DNA from: Shewanella gelidii
Lineage (GTDB): Bacteria > Pseudomonadota > Gammaproteobacteria > Enterobacterales > Shewanellaceae
Assembly: GCF_014647855.1 (NCBI RefSeq)
Contig: NZ_BMPZ01000002.1
Span: 248,001-312,000 of the forward strand
Direction of reading: 5' to 3'
Length of the DNA: 64,000 nt
Both the position numbers and the translations under genes were made by a program. Below, one piece after another: positions 1 through 8,781 of the stretch. The notes under the pieces are model-generated. The model was given only the letters and a program-made list of their open reading frames with translations. It searched no databases and was not told the DNA's origin. The number at the start of each line of letters is the position of its first letter. Position 1 is the stretch's first letter.

Positions 1-685
1 TGCCAGACTGATTTCTTCTCAACGGAAACAAAGCTTGAAGCCCAGCGTGAGAAATGTGGGGGCGCTGTGGGCATCAAATGCGCAAGTCCATGCTAAACCG
101 CTGGGGTCTCTCAATTGGCTAGCGATGAATAGCAAGCAGCTCGTAACCCCTGAGTTAAGCCAAAGTATGCTGGAAGACCGCAAGCTACAGGGCTTCATTT
201 CCGATCTTGAAGGGCTAGGTTATTTGCAAGTTATCGACAATCGACTTCATTTTAAAGATGCGGAAGCACGCTTTTTTGCCAATGGTGGATGGCTTGAAGA
301 ATATGTGTTTTCTGTGGTGGATTTGCTGCGGCATGAGTTCAGTGAAATTCAAGATCTCGCGCAAGGGGTCACCGTCAAACGGCGCTGTGCAACTGGTGAT
401 GTCGAAAACGAAATTGATGTTGCCTTTGTTGCGAACAACAAATTGCATTTAATTGAATGCAAGGCAAAACGAATTGAAGCCGAAGATGCCAAAGCTGTGG
501 CATACAAGCTAGATGCATTAACAGATATTCTTGGTGGTAGCCATGCTCGCGCGTTGGTCGTGAGTTTCCGTCCTTTATCTGATGCCGATGTCTTGCGCAC
601 TAAAGCCCAAGGGATTGAAGTACTCGCAGGTGAACAACTTGGTCAGCTCAAGCACCATATGCGTCAATGGCTGAGTGGCTGTTAA
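1..685 (+). CDS. DUF1887 / Card1-like PD-(D/E)xK nuclease, C-terminal part (cut by window edge)
   Basis: The reading frame is open back to the first base of the window, so this is the 3' part of a longer gene; the TTG at 35 is only an internal codon. The visible ~227 residues match the C-terminal half of the DUF1887 family (VC1899 of Vibrio cholerae, about 385 residues), which includes the CRISPR-associated nuclease Card1/Can2. The nuclease core is readable: NEIDVAFV followed by LHLIECKAK, giving the D...ExK signature of PD-(D/E)xK enzymes. The N-terminal CARF-like ligand-binding half would lie to the left of the window. No CRISPR array or cas gene is visible here, so a housekeeping or stand-alone defence role is possible. 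The family call is firm and the function is not. Confidence 0.82.
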   Translation, partial: ARLISSQRKQSLKPSVRNVGALWASNAQVHAKPLGSLNWLAMNSKQLVTPELSQSMLEDRKLQGFISDLEGLGYLQVIDNRLHFKDAEARFFANGGWLEEYVFSVVDLLRHEFSEIQDLAQGVTVKRRCATGDVENEIDVAFVANNKLHLIECKAKRIEAEDAKAVAYKLDALTDILGGSHARALVVSFRPLSDADVLRTKAQGIEVLAGEQLGQLKHHMRQWLSGC

Positions 686-808
686 GCGTCATTGTGATAC
701 CCCATTAATTATATTCAATAAGCAATTGTTCATTGATCTGGCTAAACTGATTGATAAGTACAATCTCTTTCATCATGAATGGATACGCTCTCAAATAGGC
801 GGAGGATT

Positions 809-1531
809 ATGACGTCTACCGAACTAGAAATCGTTGCGCTGGTTTTCTTTGTCACGTGCTGGCTGGGCTATACCCGCTTTGCCAAAGGGAAGGCGAAAAC
901 TACAAATTGCATTGCCCGTTGCTTGCATCAACATCGAATTCACTGGATGAATGAGTTAATGACCCGTGGTGTACGGGTGGGGGATGCTGCAATGTTAGCA
1001 AACCTGGAACGTAACATTGCCTTTTTTGCCTCCTCCACACTCATCGTATTGGCGGGGGTTTTAACTCTGTTTTCTCAAGCAGAGAAGCTCGAAGAGGTGA
1101 TCGCAACCATCCCTTATACGGCGCCGCCGATCCACAATGTGATTCAAATTAAGCTTGCGGTTTTGGCGAGCATTTTCGTCTTGGCATTTTTTCAGTTTAC
1201 GTGGTCAATGCGCCAGTATGGGTTCTTGAATGTGATGATTGGTGCCGCGCCCGTTGATGGCAGTGGGAAAAATCAAAATTTAAAAGACTACGCCAGACAA
1301 ATGGCAACCGTTCAAGATCAAGCTGCGCATTCATATAACTATGGCTTGCGATCCTATTATTTCTCGATGGCTGCGTTATGTTGGTTTTTCCACCCATTTC
1401 TGTTTATGTTTGCCAGTATTGTGGTGGTGTACACCTTGTATATGCGAGAGTTTAAATCAAAAGCTGTGATTGCGATTACGAAAGGAATTCAGCACCTGAC
1501 CGCAGAAAGTGACGGTGACCTGCTGGATTAG
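809..1531 (+). CDS. DUF599 family inner-membrane protein
   Basis: A 240-residue integral membrane protein of the DUF599 family, whose biochemical function is unknown. Hydrophobic segments lie near residues 4-20, 70-90, 115-140 and 190-215. A family-like stretch with WSMRQYGF and NVMIGAAP sits in the middle. The start chosen is the ATG at 809, preceded at 801-806 by GGAGGA. An ATG at 779 in the same frame lacks a ribosome binding site and would add ten polar residues. The gene stands alone and ends at a strong terminator shared with the convergent YebC-type gene. Nothing in the sequence hints at substrate or partner. Confidence 0.8.
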   Translation: MTSTELEIVALVFFVTCWLGYTRFAKGKAKTTNCIARCLHQHRIHWMNELMTRGVRVGDAAMLANLERNIAFFASSTLIVLAGVLTLFSQAEKLEEVIATIPYTAPPIHNVIQIKLAVLASIFVLAFFQFTWSMRQYGFLNVMIGAAPVDGSGKNQNLKDYARQMATVQDQAAHSYNYGLRSYYFSMAALCWFFHPFLFMFASIVVVYTLYMREFKSKAVIAITKGIQHLTAESDGDLLD

Positions 1532-1548
1532 TTGTGTATGTGCACCAT

Positions 1549-1577
1549 AAAAAAAGCAGCCGAGGCTGCTTTTTTTA
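1549..1577. terminator. Bidirectional Rho-independent terminator
   Basis: AGCAGC, loop CGAG, GCTGCT is flanked by an A-run on the left and a T-run on the right, so it can end transcription from both the DUF599 gene and the convergent YebC-type gene. Confidence 0.85.
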
Positions 1578-1593
1578 TTGAACGTTTGTTTGA

Positions 1594-2316
1594 TTATTCT
1601 GGTAACTGCGCATTGTGATACACGTTTTGTACGTCATCACAGTCTTCAAGAGCAGCTAGGAACTTTTGGAAGGTTTCAACATCTTCACCAGTCACATCAG
1701 TTAAGTTTTGTGGCACAAAGGTGATTTCTTCCATTTCAAAGCTGACGTCTGGGTTTGCTTCCGTGAGTGCGACTTTTGCCTTGTAAAACTCGGTATGTGG
1801 CGCGTAAACACTGACCATTCCATTTTCGACTTCAACATCACTGACATCCACATCTGCCATCATTAAGTCTTCAAGTACAGCTTCATCATCATCACCTTTA
1901 AAGACAAACACCGCTTGGTGATCAAACATATGCGCTGTTGTACCCGGGCTACCAAGTTTGGCGTCATTTTTAACAAATGCTTGGCGAACTTCTGTAAATG
2001 TTCGCTTTCCGTTATCGGTTAAGCAGTCGACAATGACCATACATCCACCGGGACCAAAGCCTTCATAGCGTGCTGTATCATAGTCTTCACCACCGCCACC
2101 CACGGCTTTATCAATCGCATTTTTAATCACGTGTGCCGGAACTTGATCTTTTTTCGCGCGGTCAATCATACGACGAAGAGACAGGTTGCCGTCAGGGTCC
2201 GTACCACCATTTTTGGCGCAAACATAAATCTCTTTTCCGTATCGTGAATAGAGTCGAGTCTTCTGGCCTGCTGTTTTCGCCATGGACTCTTTGCGGTTTT
2301 GGTATGCTCTTCCCAT
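1594..2316 (-). CDS. YebC/PmpR-family protein, YeeN subtype
   Basis: A 240-residue YebC/TACO1-family protein. The family was long annotated as a transcriptional regulator, and recent work ties YebC proteins to translation of difficult peptide motifs. The N-terminus ([18 protein letters not shown], then [15 protein letters not shown]) follows the shorter YeeN pattern rather than canonical YebC, so this is probably the second paralogue of the genome. Family landmarks include YEGFGPGG and a loop containing [10 protein letters not shown]. The start at 2316 (ATG, MGRAYQ) follows GAAGAG about ten bases upstream; a TTG 18 bases earlier is less likely. It is monocistronic and convergent with the DUF599 gene. 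Confidence 0.88.
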   Translation of the reverse strand: MGRAYQNRKESMAKTAGQKTRLYSRYGKEIYVCAKNGGTDPDGNLSLRRMIDRAKKDQVPAHVIKNAIDKAVGGGGEDYDTARYEGFGPGGCMVIVDCLTDNGKRTFTEVRQAFVKNDAKLGSPGTTAHMFDHQAVFVFKGDDDEAVLEDLMMADVDVSDVEVENGMVSVYAPHTEFYKAKVALTEANPDVSFEMEEITFVPQNLTDVTGEDVETFQKFLAALEDCDDVQNVYHNAQLPE

Positions 2317-2579
2317 CTTGCTATGTCTCTTCAAACTAAAAAATTGCCAGAATTCTATCAGCTTTCAAGTCACAAGTGCAGGCTTTGCTTCACTTTAGTG
2401 TTTGTATTCGTAATTTTGAGAACTCTAGCGAGCCTGTGTACTTTCTCTCATTCTTGTGGGACATATATTGAGAAAGTGCTCAACGACAATGCAAGAATTA
2501 AGATCTTCTCAAGGGGTTCACATTAAAACTACAACCCCGTATCTTGTGCGCCTATATGGATGAAAAAGAGAGTGAATTA

Positions 2580-3254
2580 ATGAAGTACCAATGGATATTG
2601 TTCGATGCAGATGAAACCTTATTCCATTTCGATGCGTTTGCAGGGCTGAGGTTGATGTTCTCTCGGTTTGAGGTGGATTTTACGCCGCTTGATTTTGAAC
2701 AGTATCAACAAGTAAATAAACCGCTCTGGGTCGATTATCAAGACGGAAAGCTTTCCGCCAAAGAGCTGCAACACATCCGCTTTGAATCTTGGGCTGACAA
2801 ACTCGCGGTCTCCACCCAAAAGCTCAATAGTGAGTTTTTGAAGGCGATGGCTGATATATGCGACTTACTTCCGGGAGCACAAGAGTTGATTGACGCGCTG
2901 CACGGGCGTGTGAATATGGGCATAATTACCAATGGTTTTACCGAGCTGCAAATGGTTCGTTTGCAACGAACAGGACTGGCTGAAGTATTTGATCCTTTGG
3001 TGATCTCTGAAGAAGTTGGACTGGCCAAGCCAGATGTTGGAATTTTTGAACATGCTTTGATGCGCATGAATCATCCCGACAAAGGGACGGTTTTAATGGT
3101 TGGAGATAATCCGCACTCTGATATTCTTGGTGGGATCAATGCCGGTCTGGATACCTGCTGGCTGAATTGGCGTAATCAGACAAAACCAGAAGGAATTGAA
3201 CCCAATTATCATGTGGGCTCTTTAGCAGAGCTTCAAGCCATTTTACTTGCATAA
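2580..3254 (+). CDS. yjjG: YjjG-type pyrimidine 5'-nucleotidase (HAD family)
   Basis: A HAD-superfamily phosphatase of 224 residues, very close to E. coli YjjG, a house-cleaning 5'-nucleotidase that dephosphorylates UMP, dUMP, dTMP and non-canonical pyrimidine nucleotides. Motif I is FDADETLF (nucleophile D in DADET), motif II is GIITNG, the motif III lysine is in GLAKPD, and motif IV is VGDNPHSDILGG. VNKPLWVDYQ and FESWA are shared with the enterobacterial protein. The start at 2580 gives MKYQWILFDADET, the same N-terminus as E. coli; in-frame codons 24-36 bases upstream would add an unneeded extension. It is cytoplasmic and a single-gene unit. Confidence 0.93.
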   Translation: MKYQWILFDADETLFHFDAFAGLRLMFSRFEVDFTPLDFEQYQQVNKPLWVDYQDGKLSAKELQHIRFESWADKLAVSTQKLNSEFLKAMADICDLLPGAQELIDALHGRVNMGIITNGFTELQMVRLQRTGLAEVFDPLVISEEVGLAKPDVGIFEHALMRMNHPDKGTVLMVGDNPHSDILGGINAGLDTCWLNWRNQTKPEGIEPNYHVGSLAELQAILLA

Positions 3255-3431
3255 ATACAGGGAAGTATTTCAACGAACTCTTAAAAACCAATCAATGAAT
3301 TAAAAGTGTGAAGCAAAGCATAGCTATGCACCTGTTTATTATCTTTTATTTTGCGATAATAGCGCCGCCTTCGAGGAGTCCGAACGGCGTATTGTGAATA
3401 AATGATTGCAAAACAAGGAAAGTAAAAGGAA

Positions 3432-4130
3432 ATGCGCGTTTTACATCAGTTCATGTTTGCCATATTTATAGCGCTCTTTGGAACCGCTATTTTATTCAGC
3501 TACGATCTTTTTTTCATTCAAGACCATATTTATGCTGCCTCCAAAGATGGCATCACTGAGCCAATCAGTCGAATGAAAGATGAAGCAATTGCATTGCTTG
3601 AAGACTGGCTGGGGGAGTCGCCAGTTGATGCGAGCTTGGCTCGGCTTCCGATGTCTGTGCCCGATGTGCAGATGGTACTCAATGCTTTAGCCCATGATGG
3701 GCTGCTTCTTGAGTCCAGTGCTGGTCACCAATTTGCTGTTGCCAGTGAAATGGCCATTGATTATCGGCAAATGCTTACGCTACCGATTGCAAACCAGCCC
3801 TATGAAATGCTGTTTGCAGCCCCTTTTGCGGTGCCGAATGAGCTTGGAGAAATCTTTTGGTTTGTTGGCTTGTTTCAATTTAGTCACCAAGTCGGGCAGA
3901 TCCAGCAGCTAGACAGTGTCTATGTTGGAAATCAAGTCGCTGTCGAGCAAATTCACCTCGTTGAACTCCCGAATCAAAGACCACGACTGCAAATATCCTA
4001 TCAAGCTCAGTTGGAAACACCAGAAACACTGCCCAATAATCAAGTTAATCTCAAGGGCGAGCCAGCGACAAAGTTGCATTGTATGCAATTTGAATTGCTG
4101 GAGCACCGGCAAGCCTTTAGCCGCAGCTAG
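3432..4130 (+). CDS. Hypothetical protein with N-terminal membrane anchor
   Basis: An unrecognised 232-residue protein. Residues 7-27 (FMFAIFIALFGTAILFSYDLF) form one hydrophobic segment, either an uncleaved anchor or a signal peptide, and the rest looks soluble and exported. The ATG at 3432 follows an AAGGAAAGTAAAAGGAA tract, a good ribosome binding site. The next gene begins 190 bases downstream on the same strand and also encodes an unrecognised membrane protein, so the two may be co-transcribed and work together. No catalytic motif or repeat is visible. The C-terminus contains a single cysteine (LHCMQFE). Confidence 0.6.
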   Translation: MRVLHQFMFAIFIALFGTAILFSYDLFFIQDHIYAASKDGITEPISRMKDEAIALLEDWLGESPVDASLARLPMSVPDVQMVLNALAHDGLLLESSAGHQFAVASEMAIDYRQMLTLPIANQPYEMLFAAPFAVPNELGEIFWFVGLFQFSHQVGQIQQLDSVYVGNQVAVEQIHLVELPNQRPRLQISYQAQLETPETLPNNQVNLKGEPATKLHCMQFELLEHRQAFSRS

Positions 4131-4320
4131 AGAGTGGGTCTCCGACCCATTCGAGCTGCTGCAGTTCACTCATAATTTTCGCAGATATACTGCATTTTCA
4201 CATTCCGGGTCGGGCGTGTACTGAGCGTCTTCGTTTTGCTGTGGTGGTTTGCGCGCCGATTTGCGCTTTGACGAGATTTTGTGAACAATGCAATCAGAAG
4301 CGCAATGAAGGCGACACAGC

Positions 4321-5367
4321 ATGAAACATCTATTGAACCGATTCCAGCCTATTCAGCATTCTATGATTGAGAAAGTGCAATTGTTGTTTCAGCAAGCATT
4401 TGAAAAACCGATTTCACTTTGGCACCGGCTCGTGGTTGCCGAACGTTTATACTTGGTTGCACTTTTCTTTGTGTTTGTCTCATCTGATACATATTTTATT
4501 AGTGGTTTCATTACCGTTTTCGCGCTCGTGATTGAGTTTTGGCCCGTCTTTAATCGCATGTGGCATGCCCTTGCAGGGAAAGCTGTCATCTTGCTGTTTT
4601 ATGCCGTTATCGCGAACTTTGCCTTAGTTTCAGCCTCTGGCGTTGTGAATGAGGTGGTGACGGTTGATGCGAGCGCTTTAACTTACACTCATAACTTTGC
4701 TGTCCTGCTGCACTTGCCGGTCTGGCTATTTACAATCACTGCGTTGGCACTGGTATTAATGCAATTGAGTACACCGTTTTATTGGTTGTTGTTATTGCTA
4801 TTAAGACCCTTTGGCATGAAGCGAGTACAGTTAATTGCTCGAAGCGAATTTCCATTTTCCATGTCAATTTTGCGTTTCAGCATGACATTTGTTTTGCTCA
4901 CTCACTTATTTCTGGTGCTATCAACCGGATCAAGTGAGAGTCTAGATGTGGATAAATTGGTCGAACAAGCGGTAGAAAAGACCGCGGAACGCATAGCCGA
5001 GGGCGAACCAAGTCATGAGGCGGCAATCGCTTTGCAAGAGGAGCTCGATAAGATCAATCAAACAGAGCCCACGCCCGGCAAGACTGAAACTGCAGTGGCA
5101 GATGTGGCTGATACGGAACCTGAAGGCGCAGAAGAAGAGCCATCTTTGCTTGAGCAATATATTGGCTTAAGCAAGCGGATGATTGCTGAGTTTGCATTCC
5201 ATCTTGAGGCAAACAGTTATAGCCGCTGCGAAATTGCAAGCGGCGCCAGTATTGTTGAACTTAATGACTATGAGATTTTACAAATTACCCCTGACGAGAC
5301 CCAAACTTACGGTCATCGTTTTGAGGTAAAAAACTGCATATCGCCCGCATTCCCAATTGGACAGTAG
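4321..5367 (+). CDS. Hypothetical multi-pass membrane protein with acidic cytoplasmic linker
   Basis: An unrecognised 348-residue protein. Its first ~210 residues are strongly hydrophobic, with about five or six membrane segments (around 43-78, 84-106, 125-160 and 183-205). An acidic, probably helical stretch (residues ~212-270) leads into a small soluble C-terminal domain of about 75 residues with two cysteines (SRCEIASG and VKNCISP). The start ATG at 4321 follows GAAGGCGACACAGC. It probably forms a pair with the upstream gene at 3432. I cannot assign a transport or enzymatic role. The two C-terminal cysteines could form a disulphide if that domain is periplasmic. Confidence 0.6.
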   Translation: MKHLLNRFQPIQHSMIEKVQLLFQQAFEKPISLWHRLVVAERLYLVALFFVFVSSDTYFISGFITVFALVIEFWPVFNRMWHALAGKAVILLFYAVIANFALVSASGVVNEVVTVDASALTYTHNFAVLLHLPVWLFTITALALVLMQLSTPFYWLLLLLLRPFGMKRVQLIARSEFPFSMSILRFSMTFVLLTHLFLVLSTGSSESLDVDKLVEQAVEKTAERIAEGEPSHEAAIALQEELDKINQTEPTPGKTETAVADVADTEPEGAEEEPSLLEQYIGLSKRMIAEFAFHLEANSYSRCEIASGASIVELNDYEILQITPDETQTYGHRFEVKNCISPAFPIGQ

Positions 5368-5467
5368 CGTTTAAGCGTGAGCTGGTTATGGAGTGAAAGC
5401 GCGACATGAGAAAGAGACTGACTGATTCAAGTGAGAAGTGACATCCAACGCATGCAGAGTCATGGCG

Positions 5468-5719
5468 TTATTTCATGGTGACCTTACCGCCAATCATTTT
5501 GAAGGCTGGGGTACCGCGGATCAGTGTTTCTCGTGCAAATTCTCGTTGGCAATTGGGGCAGTGACAACTTGAAGTTGTAAAGTCTTCAACAATCCTCTCT
5601 TTAAAACACTTTACCAATGCGCCTTTGCCGCCTTTCCTGTATTTGAATAACTGCTGCTTACATTGAGCGCAAAAGATATCAACCGTTCGTGTTGGGCCTT
5701 TTTTATTGGGTTTTGCCAT
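5468..5719 (-). CDS. Small zinc-ribbon protein
   Basis: An 83-residue basic protein with two CxxC pairs, CAQC near residue 18 and CPNC near residue 55, plus a CHC just before the second pair. These spacings suggest one zinc-ribbon or rubredoxin-like knuckle. The start chosen is the ATG at 5719 (MAKPNKKGPT); a TTG six bases earlier is possible and neither has a clear ribosome binding site. The C-terminus ends KMIGGKVTMK. Such small zinc-ribbon proteins are common in Shewanella and Vibrio with no known role; nucleic-acid binding would fit the charge. It is convergent with the gene ending at 5367. Confidence 0.6.
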   Translation of the reverse strand: MAKPNKKGPTRTVDIFCAQCKQQLFKYRKGGKGALVKCFKERIVEDFTTSSCHCPNCQREFARETLIRGTPAFKMIGGKVTMK

Positions 5720-6034
5720 TGCCAAAGTGATTTAATTGCTCATGGGAACTGTATGTTAACCAATTGAGCGGCGTATTTCTCCCGCTAAATTTTTTAGTAT
5801 TGGGGGAGTGGAGTTGCTTTTGTTTTCACGCAAAACGCATTTTAATTTGTTTTTCTATGGGGAAATGATTGCAATTGCAGCAAGGTTTCTTGTGTGATTT
5901 ATGGGGTTTGATCTGAGACCCATCACAACATCAACATTAATCTTGGTTTTATAGTCTCTAATTTTTCCGGTAAGTCTAAGCTGAGTAAATGAACCCTGCG
6001 CGGGTAAAATGATGCCAATGGTAAGGTTGAATAC
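5720..6034. other. Intergenic region between divergent genes, no gene seen
   Basis: AT-rich spacer between the divergent zinc-ribbon and diguanylate cyclase genes. It should carry both promoters, but I could not assign -35/-10 boxes confidently and saw no riboswitch-like fold. Confidence 0.5.
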
Positions 6035-6955
6035 ATGCAGTATACCTATGAGTTTTTGCAACAAGTGTTAGATGCGATTACTGAGCATATTGTCGTGATT
6101 AACGAGCGTGGTGATATTTTGTTTGTAAATCAAACATGGCAGGATTTTGGCAAAAACAATGCTTGCCAAATTCAAGGCCATTGGGATGGACAAAACTATA
6201 TCGCTGAATGTGATCGAGCGGCAGCGAGTGGTGATGATTTTGGCTTACAAGCTGCTCATGGCATCCGCAAAGTGATCCGGGGCGAGTTAGACAATTTCTA
6301 TTTTGAGTACCCCTGCCACAGTCCAACTCAACAGCGCTGGTTTATGATGCGTGTCAGCCGTTTTCAGGTGCAAGAGCAGCCATGCTTTGTCATTTCTCAT
6401 CAGAATATTACCGAGCGAAAAATGGCAGAGCAGCGCGTATTGGATTTATCTCGGTTAGATGGACTCACACAAATTGCCAATCGACGATTTTTAGATGAAT
6501 TCTTGCAAAACGAATGGTCGCGTTGTCATCGACTCACGATGCCAATCAGTCTCGCCATATTAGATATTGATCATTTCAAACTATTGAATGATCGTGAAGG
6601 CCATCAAGCAGGGGATAAATGCTTGTGTAAGGTCGCGACTTTATTGCAACAGTTTGCCAAGCGCCCAAGTGATCTATGTGCTCGTTATGGTGGGGAAGAA
6701 TTCATCCTGGTGTGGGGGAATATGTCACAGTCTGACGCAAACCAGTGTTTGAAGCATCTATTTGAAGCGTTAGAATTGCTGAACATTCCTAATCTTGATT
6801 CTCCAGTGAAACCTATTCTGACGCTCAGTGCCGGCTTAGTCACGCTTTTGCCAACGCAAAAAATAACAATAGAAGAAATGCTCAAAGTCGCCGATGATTT
6901 GTTATATCAGGCAAAAGAAAGTGGACGAGACCAAATTCAGTTAGGCTTAATTTAA
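6035..6955 (+). CDS. PAS-GGDEF diguanylate cyclase
   Basis: A soluble 306-residue sensor enzyme predicted to make cyclic di-GMP from two GTP. Residues 1-125 form a PAS domain (ITEHIVVINERGDILFVN, then a C-terminal PAC-like ITERKMAEQR). Residues ~135-300 form the GGDEF domain, with the start motif DGLTQIANRR, the metal-binding LDIDHFK and the signature RYGGEEF. An RxxD inhibitory site (RPSD) sits exactly five residues before GGEEF, so product feedback inhibition is expected. There is no membrane segment, so the signal is cytoplasmic. The ATG at 6035 follows AAGGTTG. A second diguanylate cyclase lies 300 bases downstream on the same strand. Confidence 0.9.
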   Translation: MQYTYEFLQQVLDAITEHIVVINERGDILFVNQTWQDFGKNNACQIQGHWDGQNYIAECDRAAASGDDFGLQAAHGIRKVIRGELDNFYFEYPCHSPTQQRWFMMRVSRFQVQEQPCFVISHQNITERKMAEQRVLDLSRLDGLTQIANRRFLDEFLQNEWSRCHRLTMPISLAILDIDHFKLLNDREGHQAGDKCLCKVATLLQQFAKRPSDLCARYGGEEFILVWGNMSQSDANQCLKHLFEALELLNIPNLDSPVKPILTLSAGLVTLLPTQKITIEEMLKVADDLLYQAKESGRDQIQLGLI

Positions 6956-7255
6956 TCGGTAATCGCCATGCTTTGAACCGTGTCTTTAATTTTAGATTTG
7001 TTCGTTATTTGAACGGCACTAAATCTTAGTGTCGACTGCTCCGATGAGGTGACTTAAAGCCTTGCTGTTTTTTATGCAAAAATGCACGAGAAAAATATAA
7101 ATTAAATGAATTGCTTGAAAATACATCCAAAAAATATTGTTAAGCCCTTTCTAAAGTAAACTTGTGTTTTTACAAAAAGTTAACATAAGTATTCGAATTA
7201 ATCGTTAGAATAGATTAGAGTGGACTTTGATCACACTTTTATTGGGGAGATATGA
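6956..7255. other. Intergenic region upstream of second diguanylate cyclase
   Basis: AT-rich 300-base spacer that should contain the promoter of the gene at 7256. I see no gene, no strong hairpin and no convincing promoter pair. Confidence 0.4.
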
Positions 7256-8413
7256 GTGGATGTATTTCTGGTATTAGTTTGCTTATTGCTTACAAGTCTA
7301 ATCTGGTCTGCAATCTTTCTTATGTCATGGTCCGCGCTTGGCAAGAAACCCTACACACTTATTTGGTCTGCTTCCTTTGCTGTTTCAGCTTGCCAATGGG
7401 CTGGCGTGCTCTCCCGTAGCTATTTCGATTCTGATATTAATTATTGGACATTGGTAACAAGCCTTTCAATGTTTTCGGTTTTACTGGGGGCTTGGGGTCA
7501 CTGTATCCGAACTAAAGTCCCGATCCGGTTTGCTTATTTAATTTCCGGCGCAGTTATTGTTGGTTTAGCGGTTTATTATTTTAGGGCGTTAGAGCCGCAT
7601 GTCGGACTTTATATGTCGCTCTATATTTATTATGACGTGGCGATGTTTGTGTTGAGTGCGACCTTAATTTTGAGATTCCGTAAACAACCACGGCTGGCAG
7701 AGGTCGGCGCTGCCTTTACCTATTATGCCTGTGCCTTAGGATTATTTATTGCGGCGACGATAGCATTGATGCAGGGTGCAGAAGCCAAACCTGAATATTT
7801 AAAGCTTTATTTAATGGTTAATTTCATTACGGTCCCAACTGCGCAAGTGGGGATGGCGGTATTTATCTTATTTATGATGGCGTCCGATCTCGCCGAAAAA
7901 ATGAAAAATGTTGCTGAGACCGATGTGTTAACGGGTTGCTTAAATCGGCGAGGATTTTATGAAAAAGCGCAAAAACAGCTGTATGAAGAAATCAAAGAAT
8001 TAAATCATGTGTGCTTAATTTATTGGGACATTGATAAGTTCAAAAAAGTAAACGATCTCTATGGTCATGCTGCAGGTGATACAGTGCTTGCACAAGCGGC
8101 CAAACGCGTAAGTGACAATATAAAGTCTAGCGATCTGATGGGGCGTGTTGGGGGAGAAGAGTTTGTTATCTTGGTGAGCCACACAAATTACCAGAACGTC
8201 GAAGAGGTGGCAGAGCGTTTGCGTAAAGCGATTGCAGAGACGCCGATTATTCATAAAGGCGAAGCCATATCCATTACCGCAAGTTTTGGGGTTGTGGACA
8301 TTCAAAATGGCGAAATATCGATTGAAACCGCTATCGACATTGCAGATAAAGCCCTTTATAGCGCCAAAGAAAAAGGCAGAAACAAAGTGGCTCGGGCTGA
8401 GAACTTTGCCTAG
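7256..8413 (+). CDS. Membrane-bound GGDEF diguanylate cyclase
   Basis: A 385-residue enzyme with six or seven membrane segments in residues 1-215, an unclassified 7TM-like sensor, followed by a GGDEF domain (residues ~220-380). Motifs are DVLTGCLNRRGF, YWDIDKFKKVN and RVGGEEFVILV, so the active site is intact. At the inhibitory-site position it reads KSSD instead of RxxD, so feedback inhibition is probably weakened. The GTG start at 7256 is chosen because GGGGAGA precedes it by seven bases; an overlapping ATG at 7252 is in another frame that soon stops. It sits in tandem with the PAS-GGDEF gene but 300 bases away, so it is probably transcribed separately. Confidence 0.88.
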   Translation: MDVFLVLVCLLLTSLIWSAIFLMSWSALGKKPYTLIWSASFAVSACQWAGVLSRSYFDSDINYWTLVTSLSMFSVLLGAWGHCIRTKVPIRFAYLISGAVIVGLAVYYFRALEPHVGLYMSLYIYYDVAMFVLSATLILRFRKQPRLAEVGAAFTYYACALGLFIAATIALMQGAEAKPEYLKLYLMVNFITVPTAQVGMAVFILFMMASDLAEKMKNVAETDVLTGCLNRRGFYEKAQKQLYEEIKELNHVCLIYWDIDKFKKVNDLYGHAAGDTVLAQAAKRVSDNIKSSDLMGRVGGEEFVILVSHTNYQNVEEVAERLRKAIAETPIIHKGEAISITASFGVVDIQNGEISIETAIDIADKALYSAKEKGRNKVARAENFA

Positions 8414-8471
8414 CCTGTCTTAGCTTTGTAGGCTAAAAGTGACACATCGCGAATCTAGATTCGTGTTCAGT

Positions 8472-8647
8472 GACTTAATGACTTAATGACTTAATGACTT
8501 AATGACTTAATGACCTAACGACTTAACGACCTAACGACCTAACGACCTAACGACTTAACGATCTAATGACTCAACGGTTCAGCGGCCTAGTGAATTCGTG
8601 TTTTAGCGGTTTATAGGTTCATAGATATAGAGGCTTCGTGATTGAGC
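8472..8647. repeat. Tandem 8-bp repeat array, graded decay
   Basis: From 8472 there are five perfect copies of GACTTAAT, then a block of GACCTAAC/GACTTAAC variants (8512-8559), then increasingly degenerate octamers (GATCTAAT, GACTCAAC, GGTTCAGC, GGCCTAGT and so on). Each still begins with G in phase every eight bases until about 8647, giving roughly 22 units. It lies between the convergent diguanylate cyclase and fccA genes and has no coding potential. The gradient of divergence suggests slippage expansion at the left end with decay to the right. Confidence 0.9.
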
Positions 8648-8728
8648 TGCTCATGTATTACGAAGTTTTATTCAGAGGGGGGCAAGCCGCATTACGTGAT
8701 GTGGTTCGTTCAACCTGATGCCTATACA

Positions 8729-8756
8729 AAAACGCGCTGCTCATATGAGCAGCGCG
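8729..8756 (-). terminator. Rho-independent terminator of fccA
   Basis: A perfect 12-bp inverted repeat (8733-8756, centre CATATG, arms rich in GC) is followed on the minus strand by five T residues, 25 bases past the fccA stop codon. Confidence 0.85.
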
Positions 8757-8781
8757 TGAATCAAATCAGATAACAGCGTGA

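Noticed and set aside
3916..4224. Frameshifted continuation of the gene at 3432
   Set aside because: The overlapping frame shows no sequence character continuous with either neighbour; the gene at 3432 ends normally.
8472..8647. CRISPR array
   Set aside because: Units are contiguous octamers without spacers, so this is a simple tandem repeat.
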